Source: Bacillota bacterium (GTDB lineage: Bacteria; Bacillota; Clostridia; Acetivibrionales; DSM-1351). From it: a stretch of DNA of 48,783 nucleotides. The position numbers and the translations under genes were made by a program. A model generated the notes under the pieces. It made no database searches. It was given only the letters and a program-made list of their open reading frames with translations, and had not been told where the DNA came from. Location: the NCBI GenBank assembly GCA_023441625.1, contig JAEZOA010000064.1, forward strand, positions 1 to 48,783, written 5' to 3'. This document shows, piece by piece, positions 1 through 8,903 of this stretch (within the stretch, counting starts at the first letter, position 1; every line of letters starts with the position of its first letter).

Positions 1-38
1 GTCATAGAAATAATTACATTACTATCTTCAGCTATCAT
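1..38 (-). CDS. 5' end of an unidentified gene leaving the window
   Basis: An ATG at 36-38 on the minus strand opens a frame (MIAEDSNVIISM...) that continues off the left edge. A GAGGAG ribosome site lies about 11 bases upstream, and an in-frame GTG four codons earlier is an alternative start. Only about a dozen codons are visible, so no function can be given. Confidence 0.45.
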   Translation of the reverse strand, partial: MIAEDSNVIISM

Positions 39-396
39 TGAAATCTTCACTCCTCACTAAGTAGGTTAAATATTGTAATATCTTTTCTATTTCTAATCAA
101 AGAATTCTGCAAAACTTTTAATCGATACCTATTTAAATAATTGTTATTTGTTACTTTTGCTTGTTCCAACAAACTAAGTCTATGGAAAAGTAATTAATGC
201 TATTTATATGCATCATTATATTTTCTAATATAGATGATAGATTATGGTTACATGCTGTATCCGAATTCAATGATAATGGAATTGATCGTCATATATACCA
301 AAAATCATTTACTACTTTTTTAAATCTCACCTCTTTTTTCTAATCAATCATTAATTAAGCTATATTATAACTATCAAATCCGCAAGCTATGTTTAG

Positions 397-425
397 ATAA
401 TACCACTGTATTTTTATTATGTCAA
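397..425 (-). promoter_or_regulatory. Sigma-A promoter reading leftward
   Basis: On the minus strand TTGACA (420-425) is followed after exactly 17 bases by TATTAT (397-402). It would transcribe towards the gene leaving the left edge, giving a leader of roughly 350 bases. An AGAGGTGAG sequence within that leader precedes only very short frames (about 13 codons). Confidence 0.65.
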
Positions 426-602
426 CGTATTTTCTGAAATTATTTTATTATTTTCTCGTTTTTTCTGAATTTTGCCACAAATTTTTACAAAGTTATAGAG
501 AATATTTCTATGTTTTACTTTTGTTTTGACAAAATTATAACATTTGGTTTGTTAAGCATAATTGCATATATGACGAATAAGGATACGCCTGTAAATTACC
601 AT

Positions 603-634
603 AAGCCCATTGTAATGTGCCAATGGGCTTTTAT
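603..634 (+). terminator. Rho-independent terminator
   Basis: A perfect 10-bp stem (AAGCCCATTG / CAATGGGCTT, 8-base loop) is followed by a short T tract. No gene lies upstream on the plus strand within the window, so what it terminates is unknown. It could end a short RNA. Confidence 0.6.
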
Positions 635-769
635 ACAGCTATTTTTCAATATCTGGACGGAAAACAGCTTCATAACAATACAAACGAGTAAATGTATTAA
701 ATAAGTTAATGATTTATTAGATTTTTTAAGATTATACCAGAAAATTTTCTAGTATTCAGAAAAATTTTA

Positions 770-798
770 TTGAAATCGCATTTACGATATATTATAAT
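770..798 (+). promoter_or_regulatory. Promoter of the ferredoxin-like gene
   Basis: TTGAAA (770-775), 17 bases, then TATAAT (793-798). The predicted start point near 805 gives a leader of about 28 bases before the AAGGAG ribosome site. Confidence 0.7.
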
Positions 799-832
799 AA
801 TGCTATTAAAAGTTTATAAGGAGCTAATTTAT

Positions 833-1078
833 ATGTTGCAGGTGAGTATATGTATCGGAAATGCATGCCAACTAAAAGGGTCATATCAATTAATTAAGAC
901 TTTTCAAGAATTGATTAGCAAGAACTATCTTGAAGACTTGGTAGTGCTCAAGGAATCTTTTTGTATGGGACACTGTCGACGAGGTGTATCTGTCAAAATA
1001 GGAGTTGAATATATAGTAGATGTCAACATGTCAAACGTTGAAGAAATATTTAGTGAATACATCTTAAGCAAGTTATAA
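833..1078 (+). CDS. Small [2Fe-2S] thioredoxin-like ferredoxin domain protein
   Basis: An 81-residue protein. Cysteines fall in two pairs: CIGNAC near residue 7 and CMGHC near residue 44. This is the spacing of the thioredoxin-fold [2Fe-2S] domain known from NuoE and the ends of clostridial NADH and hydrogenase subunits. The likely role is electron transfer as a stand-alone ferredoxin, though no partner gene is adjacent. The start at 833 is chosen because AAGGAG (819-824) sits 8 bases upstream; the frame is open further upstream but overlaps the promoter. The gene ends before a bidirectional terminator. The family assignment rests on the cysteine pattern and length; the partner is unknown. 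Confidence 0.7.
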   Translation: MLQVSICIGNACQLKGSYQLIKTFQELISKNYLEDLVVLKESFCMGHCRRGVSVKIGVEYIVDVNMSNVEEIFSEYILSKL

Positions 1079-1180
1079 CAAAATGTAATATTTTGATTAC
1101 AACAAAATCATTCCTTATCAGAAGAGCGGGTAAATGAAAACGGGGTATTAAGAGCATTCCCTCTTGTTTTTAACAAACAA

Positions 1181-1230
1181 AAAGGGATATCACAAAACAC
1201 ATCGTATTTTGTGATATCCCTTTTTTTACA
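1181..1230. terminator. Bidirectional terminator between convergent genes
   Basis: A perfect 17-bp stem (1181-1197 with 1207-1223, 9-base loop) has a T run after it on the plus strand and an A run before it. It can therefore terminate both the ferredoxin gene (plus) and the LacI-type gene (minus). Confidence 0.85.
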
Positions 1231-1258
1231 CGACCAGATAAACTAACATTTTTTCATA

Positions 1259-3292
1259 CTATGGGTACTCAGTACCAAGAGCCCAGTCTGTGTAGCCAGC
1301 TACACTATCCACATTGGTTATATCAATAACTGTTGTCTTAACATTTATTATTTTGTCAACATTGTACCCCAAAGCCTCATGCATATAAACTGCCATTATA
1401 AACTCACGTCCTTGATCAACAGGACCTACATTAACAGTAGCTGTGAGTTTTCTATTACGTATAGACTCATAACCTGACTTGAGACCATCAGCTCCAATGG
1501 TTATTATACCCTCTTTGCCATCCCAGTGCTTTAAGCCACATTTTTCTATAGCATCGACAGCGCCATGTGCCATCTCCTCGTTCTCTCCATAAATAAGATC
1601 AACATCCGGATGCTCTGCAAGCAATTCCATAGCCGCCTGCATGCCCTTGTCGCGTACATAATCTCCGCACATTTCTCCCACTATCTGAAGTCCTTGATAC
1701 TGCTTGATGGCTTCCATAAATCCTTCTTTCCTTGAGGTGGACCAATGCCCTGGAAAACCCCAGATCATTAGAATCTTGCCATTTCCATTTAACTTTTCCG
1801 CTGCATACCTGCCCACAAGATATCCCGCCTGATAATGGTTATTGTAACTAATAACAGAGGTAACTTTCATATCAGCCTCCTTTACTAGTTCAGATGGCAT
1901 ATTAAATAAGTAAATAGCTGTACCAGCGTTTTCAGCTTTCTCATAGACCACATTCATGGTTTCAAAATCACCTGCAGAACAAACCAATATTGCATCATAC
2001 TTCTTTGCAACCCAATCATTTATAATATCCACTTGTGAGTTTACTTCCTTATGTTCACTTGGAGCAGCAGTCTCAAATTCGAATTTCACATTGAAGCGCT
2101 CTGAAAGTTCCTTCATCATTGTATATGCTCCATGCTTTATAATATCATAAAACTCTGAATACGCTGGTGGAGTAAATCCAATTCTTATGGTGCGACCGGA
2201 TGTGATTTTACGTGCTGAGTCCTCAAAATACTTATAATTTCTTCCACAACTATTTCTAATCTTTATAGTTGAATGGATGACTACATGTTTCTCCGGCACT
2301 ACTCTGTTGTTGATCAAATCTAAAATCATTAGCATTGCATCACGACCTAATTCATATGTCGGGTGTGAACATGTGGTCAGAGATAAAGCGGATGAAAGCG
2401 CAGAATCATCAAAACCCATAAGGGAAATATCTTTTGGAACAGAAAGTCCCTGATCCTCAATAGCTTTTTTCGCTGAAAATGCCATCAAGTCATTAGCACA
2501 CAAAATAGCTGTAAATTCAATATCGCTTTTTATATTATCAACTATGCTATCATACGCTTTTTGGTAGTCATAAATATCATCAACCTTAAGTCTTGGATCA
2601 ATTTGAATACCTGCATCGTTTAAAGCATCACAATATCCCTCATAGCGAGCCTTCTCAAAGCTCTTAGTGTTATCAGATAAGTACAATATTCTATGGTGTC
2701 CCAATGAAATCAGATATCTTACTGCATTACATGCACCACCACGATTATCACTAGTTACCAAATAGGCTTGTTGATTGTTCCTTATTACACCTTCTATTAA
2801 TACCAGTGGTATGTTATCCTTTAGTACATTCTCGACAAACGTTGCAGAAGAGAATGAAGGGACATGTATAATGCCATTTGCATCATATTCCTTCATAAGT
2901 AACTTAATTTTCTGGTACTCAAGTTCATAGTCACTCGGATCACTAAGTATTATATCGTATTGATGCATATTTGCCACATCTCTTATCCCTTTGATAAGAG
3001 AAACATGATATGGATCGGATATATTGTTCATTAAAATGATAATAAACTTGTACTGAGAAGAGTGAGCCGATGTCTTCTTTGAAAAGCTGCTCTTATCGAC
3101 CTGCATATCAGCTATAGCATTTTCTACCTTATCACGTATATCATCATCAATGTTAGGCATGCCCCTTATTACACGCGAAACACTTGATACTGACACTTTC
3201 GCATGCTGCGCAATGTCAACTAGTCTCACTTTCTTCTTGCCTCTGACAGCATGCTGTTGTTTAGCCTCGTTGAGTTTTTCATTTTTATTCAT
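1259..3292 (-). CDS. LacI-family regulator with two tandem sugar-binding modules
   Basis: 677 residues, about twice the usual LacI length of 330-350. Residues about 20-70 form a LacI helix-turn-helix (VRLVDIAQHAKVSVSSVSRV). Residues about 80-350 form the LacI/periplasmic-binding-protein-1 sensor. Residues about 368-677 form a second periplasmic-binding-protein fold of the ribose or galactose ABC type (begins IRIGFTPPAYSEFYDII). The second module has no signal peptide or lipobox, so it should be cytoplasmic and bind a second ligand or help dimerisation. A GGAG ribosome site precedes the ATG. No sugar transport or catabolism gene is adjacent, so the regulon is not evident. It is transcribed alone and ends at the bidirectional terminator. 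Regulation of its own promoter is possible (see 3332-3401). Confidence 0.85.
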   Translation of the reverse strand: MNKNEKLNEAKQQHAVRGKKKVRLVDIAQHAKVSVSSVSRVIRGMPNIDDDIRDKVENAIADMQVDKSSFSKKTSAHSSQYKFIIILMNNISDPYHVSLIKGIRDVANMHQYDIILSDPSDYELEYQKIKLLMKEYDANGIIHVPSFSSATFVENVLKDNIPLVLIEGVIRNNQQAYLVTSDNRGGACNAVRYLISLGHHRILYLSDNTKSFEKARYEGYCDALNDAGIQIDPRLKVDDIYDYQKAYDSIVDNIKSDIEFTAILCANDLMAFSAKKAIEDQGLSVPKDISLMGFDDSALSSALSLTTCSHPTYELGRDAMLMILDLINNRVVPEKHVVIHSTIKIRNSCGRNYKYFEDSARKITSGRTIRIGFTPPAYSEFYDIIKHGAYTMMKELSERFNVKFEFETAAPSEHKEVNSQVDIINDWVAKKYDAILVCSAGDFETMNVVYEKAENAGTAIYLFNMPSELVKEADMKVTSVISYNNHYQAGYLVGRYAAEKLNGNGKILMIWGFPGHWSTSRKEGFMEAIKQYQGLQIVGEMCGDYVRDKGMQAAMELLAEHPDVDLIYGENEEMAHGAVDAIEKCGLKHWDGKEGIITIGADGLKSGYESIRNRKLTATVNVGPVDQGREFIMAVYMHEALGYNVDKIINVKTTVIDITNVDSVAGYTDWALGTEYP

Positions 3293-3331
3293 TTTAACGC
3301 TCCATTTTTGTAAATATGCAATTCTTCTTAC

Positions 3332-3401
3332 ATTATAAGTGTGTATTCAACCTACATTAAATTGATTAAGATTTATTGGATGTCTTACTAACGCTTCGTA
3401 A
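3332..3401 (-). promoter_or_regulatory. Promoter region and candidate operator of the LacI-type gene
   Basis: A TATAAT -10 element (3332-3337, minus strand) lies 40 bases before the start codon, with only a weak -35. Further upstream, 3385-3401 is an odd-length partial palindrome with TTAC/GTAA ends and a CG-containing centre (6 of 8 paired positions), resembling LacI-family half-sites. Autoregulation is an inference. Confidence 0.35.
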
Positions 3402-3514
3402 AATTATGGGAAATATCACTAAAATTATTTCCGATAAGCTTAAAAAGTCACGAAATCCAACTATTTTATTTTTTCCCAATCAAATTGTGCTTTCGATACC
3501 TAGCTGCTTCTTAC

Positions 3515-4510
3515 TTACATCTCAGTTTTCTTATCTCTTGTCATTAAGTCTACAACTGCATGTCTTGGGTCTTTACCTTCAAACAAAATACTATAGGCTT
3601 CGTTGGTTATTGGCATAGTTATTCCTAGTTTTTGAGCCAAATCATAAGCTGGCTTGGTAGTATTTACACCTTCAACCACCATGTTTACCTCCTCTAATGC
3701 TTGTTTGAGGCTCTTACCCTGCCCAATTAGTATTCCTGCTCTTCTATTTCTGCTATGCATGCTTGTACAAGTAACAATAAGGTCACCTACCCCTGTAAGA
3801 CCTGAGAAGGTATCAGCACTTCCACCCATTGCAACTCCCAATCTGGATATCTCTGCAATTCCTCTTGTCATAAGCGCAGCCTTAGTATTATCTCCAAAAC
3901 CTAATCCGTCAGATATTCCAGCACATAAAGCTATAATGTTTTTTAAAGCTCCTCCCAATTCGACGCCAATAACATCAGTATTAGTATAAACTCTGAAATT
4001 TGTAGTCATAAATAAATCCTGTAAGAGCTTTGCAATTTCAAGCTTTGTAGATGCAGCCACAACAGTTGTTGGAATATCTCTTGCTATCTCCTCAGCATGA
4101 CTAGGACCAGATATAACCGCAACATCATTGTTTGGAAGTTCCTCTTGCATTATTTCTGAAAGGAGTTTACAGGTACCATCTTCAATACCTTTAGAACATG
4201 TTACTACAATAGTATCCTTTGATATAAGCTTAGAAAGTGTTTTGCAGTTTTGTCTTGTTGTTTGTGATGGAACGGCTAAAACTACAATCTCGCAATCCTT
4301 AACAGCTAACTCGATATCATTAGTAAAAACAACACTTTCAGGTATTTTAATCCCTGGTAATCTAGTAACATGCTCTCTATTTGCTTCAAGCATGCTAATT
4401 TCATCTCTCATTGGTGACCACAATTTTATATTGTTATCCTTCTTAGATAACAATACAGCCATCGCAGTACCCATACTACCTGCACCGACAATTGCTATAT
4501 TCTTATTCAT
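3515..4510 (-). CDS. gpsA: Glycerol-3-phosphate dehydrogenase [NAD(P)+]
   Basis: 331 residues, the normal GpsA length. It reduces dihydroxyacetone phosphate to sn-glycerol-3-phosphate for phospholipid synthesis in the cytoplasm. The N-terminus carries the Rossmann motif GAGSMGTA (residues 8-15). The middle carries the substrate-site segment ELGGALKNIIALCAGI, and NTKAALMTRGIAEISRLG follows. AGGAGG sits 5 bases before the ATG. It lies just downstream of plsY, the next enzyme to use its product, in the order der-plsY-gpsA, which is common in Firmicutes. No clear terminator is seen in the 220 bases after it. Confidence 0.97.
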   Translation of the reverse strand: MNKNIAIVGAGSMGTAMAVLLSKKDNNIKLWSPMRDEISMLEANREHVTRLPGIKIPESVVFTNDIELAVKDCEIVVLAVPSQTTRQNCKTLSKLISKDTIVVTCSKGIEDGTCKLLSEIMQEELPNNDVAVISGPSHAEEIARDIPTTVVAASTKLEIAKLLQDLFMTTNFRVYTNTDVIGVELGGALKNIIALCAGISDGLGFGDNTKAALMTRGIAEISRLGVAMGGSADTFSGLTGVGDLIVTCTSMHSRNRRAGILIGQGKSLKQALEEVNMVVEGVNTTKPAYDLAQKLGITMPITNEAYSILFEGKDPRHAVVDLMTRDKKTEM

Positions 4511-4548
4511 GTTACCCTCCTAATTAAATAAGATAATATATTGATATC

Positions 4549-5184
4549 CTAAGCCTTCTTTGCTCCGATTTTAGATTCTGTTCCGCTAAGTAATCTTTTG
4601 ATGTTCCCATTATGTCTTGTTATTGCTAGTATAGCCAATATTGCAGCAAACATTGTAAATATAATGCCATTTCCCTTAATAAATGCTATTATTGGAAACG
4701 CCACACAAGCCAAAATAGACCCTAAAGAAACATATCTAGTTATAGCAACCACAATTACAAATAAAACTAAAAGCATAAGTCCAAGCTGCCAATCCATCAT
4801 TAAAACAACAGAAAAGGATGTTAGTATTCCTTTACCACCTTTAAATTTAAAGTATATTGGCCAATTATGACCAATAATTGCAGCTATACCACCCACCATA
4901 CCACCTACCCCAATAAAATCTGTTGAAATAGATGCAGGCACAGTATTAACTATTAAATCACCTATTAAATAAGATAAAACTCCCTTTAATACATCTCCTA
5001 CTATAACAAGAACGGCAGCTGATTTTCCGAGTATTCTGAGTGTATTAGTCATTCCAGCATTTCCACTGCCTTGCTTACGTATATCAATACCGTAGAACTT
5101 ACCTACTATTATAGAAGTGTTTAAACTTCCCAGAAGGTATCCAATTATAAAAATAAATATAATCTTAATAATAAAAAAACCCAT
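4549..5184 (-). CDS. plsY: Acyl-phosphate:glycerol-3-phosphate acyltransferase
   Basis: 211 residues, an integral membrane protein with about five hydrophobic segments. It transfers the acyl group from acyl-phosphate to glycerol-3-phosphate, the first acylation in phospholipid synthesis. Family motifs are clear: GSGNAGMTNTLR near residue 38, GHNWPIYFKFKGGKG near residue 105, and the first-helix GYLLGSLNTS. GGTGAT precedes the ATG. It sits between der and gpsA; GpsA supplies its acceptor substrate. Confidence 0.96.
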   Translation of the reverse strand: MGFFIIKIIFIFIIGYLLGSLNTSIIVGKFYGIDIRKQGSGNAGMTNTLRILGKSAAVLVIVGDVLKGVLSYLIGDLIVNTVPASISTDFIGVGGMVGGIAAIIGHNWPIYFKFKGGKGILTSFSVVLMMDWQLGLMLLVLFVIVVAITRYVSLGSILACVAFPIIAFIKGNGIIFTMFAAILAILAITRHNGNIKRLLSGTESKIGAKKA

Positions 5185-5220
5185 TATATCACCATTTCCG
5201 CCGCTAATTGGCTCTATTCT

Positions 5221-6543
5221 TTATTCCTTGTCACGCTGTCTATGAATAAACCGTATGGGCGTACCTTCAAACCCAAAATTCTTTCTTAGCTGATTTTCAA
5301 TATATCTCTCATATGAGTAATGAAAAAGCTCCAAGTCATTCACAAACACAATAAAAGTTGGTGGCTTTACGTCTATCTGAGTCATATAATAAATCTTGAG
5401 TCTCTTTCCTTTGTCTGAAGGAGGCTGTACCATAGCAGTAGCTTCATTTATCAAGTCATTCAACATACCTGTGGAAATTCTAAAAGCCGCCTGATTTGCT
5501 ACAAATTTAATGAGCTCATAAAGATTCTTAACTCTTTGTCCAGTCTTTGCTGATATAAAAACCACGGGAGCGTAAGTCATAAAACCAAGACCTTCGTAAA
5601 CTACCTTTCTGTACTCTTCTAAAGTTCCAGTTTCTTTTTCTACTAAGTCCCATTTATTTATAACTATAATTGAAGCCTTGCCCTGCTCGTGAGCATAACC
5701 TGCTATTTTAGTATCCTGCTCGGTTACACCATCTTGAGCATCTATCATAATCAAGCAAACATCAGCTCGTTCAACTGCAGTCCATGATCTAATGTTACTA
5801 TACTTTTCAATACTTTCATTAATTTTACTTTTCTTTCTCAAGCCAGCTGTATCAATAAACGTATATTTCTGCCCATTTTTCTCAATATGCGTATCAATGG
5901 CATCTCTTGTAGTTCCAGGAACATTGCTGACTATAACTCGTTCTTCTCCAAGTACTGTATTAATCAACGAAGACTTACCAGCATTTGGTTTTCCAACGAC
6001 AGCAACCTTTATTATTTCCTCGTCTTCCTCATCCTCAATATTCTCTGGAAAGTGTTCATAAACTGTATCCAGCAAGTCGCCTATACCTAATCCATGTATC
6101 GATGATATTACTATCATATCACCAATAGCCAAATTATAAAATTCATACACTTCAGGAGGTGGATCACCAACTCTGTCAACCTTATTTACAGTAAGTATAA
6201 CTGGTTTGTTAGATTTTCTAAGCATTGTTGCAACTTCTTTGTCTGTAGCTGTCATTCCATCTTTTGCATCAACCATAAAAATTATAACATCAGCAGTCTC
6301 AATAGCTATTTGAGCCTGACGTTTCATTTGCTGCATTATAATATCCTCTGAATATGGTTCAATACCACCAGTATCAATTAAGGTAAATTTCCTTCTTCTC
6401 CATTCAATTTCTGTATATATTCTATCTCTTGTAACCCCTGGGGTATCTTCTACAATAGAAATCCTTCTACCTGCCAGGTAATTAAAAAATGTCGACTTTC
6501 CAACATTAGGTCTACCAACCACTGCCACAATAGGCTTACTCAA
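5221..6543 (-). CDS. der: Ribosome biogenesis GTPase Der (EngA)
   Basis: 440 residues with two consecutive GTPase domains and a C-terminal KH-like domain, the diagnostic layout of Der, which acts in 50S subunit maturation. The first G domain has GRPNVGKST (about 10-18), DTPG and NKVD. The second has GKPNAGKSS (about 183), DTAG and NKWD. The start codon is TTG, chosen because GGAGG lies 8 bases upstream; that ribosome site is inside the last codons of the preceding DUF512 gene, which ends 3 bases before this start. The two are probably translationally coupled. Confidence 0.97.
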   Translation of the reverse strand: MSKPIVAVVGRPNVGKSTFFNYLAGRRISIVEDTPGVTRDRIYTEIEWRRRKFTLIDTGGIEPYSEDIIMQQMKRQAQIAIETADVIIFMVDAKDGMTATDKEVATMLRKSNKPVILTVNKVDRVGDPPPEVYEFYNLAIGDMIVISSIHGLGIGDLLDTVYEHFPENIEDEEDEEIIKVAVVGKPNAGKSSLINTVLGEERVIVSNVPGTTRDAIDTHIEKNGQKYTFIDTAGLRKKSKINESIEKYSNIRSWTAVERADVCLIMIDAQDGVTEQDTKIAGYAHEQGKASIIVINKWDLVEKETGTLEEYRKVVYEGLGFMTYAPVVFISAKTGQRVKNLYELIKFVANQAAFRISTGMLNDLINEATAMVQPPSDKGKRLKIYYMTQIDVKPPTFIVFVNDLELFHYSYERYIENQLRKNFGFEGTPIRFIHRQRDKE

Positions 6544-6546
6544 ATC

Positions 6547-7926
6547 CTACACCTCCGCATTTCTTCCGATTATTGCATCAACAAAATCCGCTCCATTACT
6601 TTCCACAATACGGATTTTAATACTCAATTCTGTTTCAATTTGTTCAACTGTATAATCGTCTAATAGTACATATTCTTCTGCTCTAAGCATGCTTCTACTT
6701 ATCAATAATTCCTGGCCTAACTCCTTGTCTTTAAGCTGCTCGACGATATCTCCGCCCGTTAGCAACCCGCTGACAGTAACATGTTGTCCAAAAAAAATAT
6801 TTTCTATCTCATATACATTAACTTCTATATCCTTATATACCGTTGTTATTTCATTTACCAATTGTAATATATTTTTATAAACAAGTCTACCTGTTGCAAT
6901 ACTAATCTTTCGTTTAATCCCTTTTTTGCAATTTTGAAAAGTATTAGTGCAACTAAGCTGCTGTGAACATTGCTCGCCAGAATCAAAGTTCTCTTCAAGG
7001 GCATCTTTTACTTCTTTTATAAACAGTGCTAGCATTCCAACGCCATTTTCGATTTGTGGGAAGCCCTCATAATGCTCTTGATTTGGCACATTCCTATCAG
7101 CATTAATGTAAAATTCATCAGATAAATATATGACTCGTGAGCCCTTCTCTTTAAGCAGCTGATTTTGCCATTTATGTACTTTATTAATAACCTCAGTACA
7201 ACTTTCTCTATCAAATGGAGTTAATTTATATAGATTTTCTCTATGCTTACTTATACCAACTGGCACAATGGAAACACTATTTATTAAAGGATAAAATTCA
7301 GCTAAGTCCCTAATAGTTCTATCAAGTTCATCCTTGTCATTAATATCTCTGCATAATACTATCTGGCAGTTTACTTCAATACCATTATCAGTAAGCAGCC
7401 TAATCTTGTCCAATACATCCCCTGCAAATCTATTACCAAGCATAAATTTTCGTAGTTCAGGATTTGTAGTATGGACAGATACATTAATAGGTGACATTCT
7501 ATAGTTAATAATTCTCATTAGCTCTTCATTTTTAATATTAGTTAATGTAACATAGTTCCCTGTTAAAAAGGATAGTCTTGAATCATCATCCTTAAAATAT
7601 ACAGTCTCACGCATTCCCTTTGGAAGCTGATCAATAAAACAGAAAATGCACTTATTAGTACAACTTTTTGCACCATCAATAAGAGAATCTTCAAATTCCA
7701 GACCTAAATCCTCACTCTCATCCTTTTCAACTTCAATTTCCCAAATCTCCCCATCTGGTTTTTCTATCTCGAGTAATAATTCCTCAGAGGCTTGGAAATA
7801 TCTATAATCAAATATATCCTTTATTGATTGTTCATTTATAGATAAAAGAAAATCTCCTGCTTCTATCCCAGCTTCTTGAGCTATGCTACCAGGCTGAACA
7901 ATACATATTTTAATTCTGTTACACAT
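6547..7926 (-). CDS. DUF512 family protein with PDZ and radical-SAM-like Fe-S motif
   Basis: 459 residues. The first 60 or so form a PDZ-like segment (VQPGSIAQEAGIEAGDFLLSI). A CxxxCxxC cluster motif (CTNKCIFC, about residue 88) follows, then a TIM-barrel-like region and the C-terminal DUF512 domain. The family is commonly found directly upstream of der in Clostridia, as here (3-base gap). A radical-SAM type iron-sulfur enzyme is likely, but its reaction is not established. An extra cysteine-rich insert (CSQQLSCTNTFQNC) lies near residue 320. An AGGATGGTG ribosome site precedes the ATG. It appears to open the DUF512-der-plsY-gpsA operon. Confidence 0.9.
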   Translation of the reverse strand: MCNRIKICIVQPGSIAQEAGIEAGDFLLSINEQSIKDIFDYRYFQASEELLLEIEKPDGEIWEIEVEKDESEDLGLEFEDSLIDGAKSCTNKCIFCFIDQLPKGMRETVYFKDDDSRLSFLTGNYVTLTNIKNEELMRIINYRMSPINVSVHTTNPELRKFMLGNRFAGDVLDKIRLLTDNGIEVNCQIVLCRDINDKDELDRTIRDLAEFYPLINSVSIVPVGISKHRENLYKLTPFDRESCTEVINKVHKWQNQLLKEKGSRVIYLSDEFYINADRNVPNQEHYEGFPQIENGVGMLALFIKEVKDALEENFDSGEQCSQQLSCTNTFQNCKKGIKRKISIATGRLVYKNILQLVNEITTVYKDIEVNVYEIENIFFGQHVTVSGLLTGGDIVEQLKDKELGQELLISRSMLRAEEYVLLDDYTVEQIETELSIKIRIVESNGADFVDAIIGRNAEV

Positions 7927-7995
7927 AAAATAACACCATCCTATAGCACTATCATTTGTAAATAAAGTGAAAAATAAACAAACAATATGTTAATA

Positions 7996-8032
7996 AAAAT
8001 CAAAAAGCAGCAAGAATAGCTCCTGCTGCTTT
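7996..8032 (-). terminator. Terminator of the yceD-rpmF operon
   Basis: A 9-bp stem (8004-8012 with 8024-8032, AAAGCAGCA type) is followed on the minus strand by a T-rich tract, directly after the rpmF stop codon. Confidence 0.8.
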
Positions 8033-8044
8033 AATGACAATATA

Positions 8045-8227
8045 TTATTTAGCTTCTACTTTAACTACCTGTTTGCCATCATAATAACCACATTCACCAC
8101 ATACCCTGTGAGGCAGCTTAAAAACATGACACTGTGGGCAGCTTACTAAAGTTGGAGATGCCAGCTTCCACTGGGATCTTCTCTTACCTGTTCTTGCTTT
8201 GGACCATCTACTTCTTGGATTTGCCAT
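8045..8227 (-). CDS. rpmF: 50S ribosomal protein L32
   Basis: 60 residues beginning MANPRSRWSKARTGKRRSQ, the typical L32 start. It has a zinc ribbon made of CPQC and CGEC pairs, so this is the zinc-binding (C+) form. The frame is open nine codons further, but the ATG at 8227 is chosen because AGGGAGGTG sits 7 bases upstream and homologues start there. It is co-transcribed downstream of the DUF177 gene, a nearly universal pairing, and followed by a terminator. Confidence 0.97.
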   Translation of the reverse strand: MANPRSRWSKARTGKRRSQWKLASPTLVSCPQCHVFKLPHRVCGECGYYDGKQVVKVEAK

Positions 8228-8267
8228 CAATAACACCTCCCTACTATAATGCAACCATCAAGTATCC

Positions 8268-8765
8268 CTACTTGAAATAATCTTTAAGTATTTCCATTCT
8301 TGGATCTACTATTTTGCTTTCATCACAATTACAATTTTTTAAATTTAAATTATTACCACAAGCCTTGCATAAGCCCTTACAGTCTTCACTGCAGATAATT
8401 TTCATAGGCAGAGCAAGAATAATATTGTCCATAAGTGGTCTATCAATATCAACAACATTACCTTCAAATGTATATGCCTCAACATCATCGGACTTTGGAA
8501 TCTCGACAAAAATCTCTTCTACATCCACATCTGCAGTCGTTTCAACACGATTGAGACATCTAAGGCAATTTGCACTGAACTCAAAATGAAGTTCACCACT
8601 TAGTTTCAACAGGCCACCAAAATTAACGATGCGCCCTGTAAACTTAAAAGGAGGTTTAAATTCAACTGAAGTATCAAACTCCAGTAACTCAGGCAAATCG
8701 TCATTAAAAACGACGTCCTTCCCTGCTCCTTCAGTTTTAATTATATCAGACACATTCACTCTCAT
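8268..8765 (-). CDS. yceD: DUF177 (YceD) family protein
   Basis: 165 residues from the ATG at 8765. An upstream TTG would give eight more residues but has no ribosome site, whereas AAGAGG lies 6 bases before this ATG. Two cysteine pairs (CLRC near residue 90, and CKGLCKACG near 140) mark the DUF177 family. Its members are linked to large-subunit rRNA accumulation and are almost always encoded before rpmF, as here. It is driven by the strong promoter at 8795-8823. Confidence 0.9.
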   Translation of the reverse strand: MRVNVSDIIKTEGAGKDVVFNDDLPELLEFDTSVEFKPPFKFTGRIVNFGGLLKLSGELHFEFSANCLRCLNRVETTADVDVEEIFVEIPKSDDVEAYTFEGNVVDIDRPLMDNIILALPMKIICSEDCKGLCKACGNNLNLKNCNCDESKIVDPRMEILKDYFK

Positions 8766-8794
8766 AAGTAACCTCTTAAAAACCGACAACTGAT

Positions 8795-8823
8795 ATTATA
8801 CTAACTAATACAGCTTTTGTCAA
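8795..8823 (-). promoter_or_regulatory. Promoter of yceD-rpmF
   Basis: A consensus TTGACA, 17-base spacer and TATAAT on the minus strand. The start point falls about 20 bases before the yceD ATG. Confidence 0.85.
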
Positions 8824-8903
8824 TAATTCAATTTCGGTAAATTTATATTAATTACTAACCTTAATTACTAATTTATTAATCCCTCTTTAAACCATATTTA
8901 TTA

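Larger units (their letters stand above)
39..832. other. Gene-free stretch with two promoters and one terminator
   Basis: No convincing gene lies here. The stretch holds a minus-strand promoter at 397-425, a plus-strand terminator at 603-634 and the promoter of the ferredoxin gene at 770-798. A 64-codon open frame at 510-704 has no ribosome site and runs straight through the terminator, so it is not called. Confidence 0.6.

Noticed and set aside
510..704. 64-codon open frame on the plus strand
   Set aside because: It has no ribosome site and spans a strong terminator hairpin.
8824..8903. Terminator after ackA
   Set aside because: Only AT-rich direct repeats (TTAGTAATTAA twice) are present, with no GC-containing stem and T tract.
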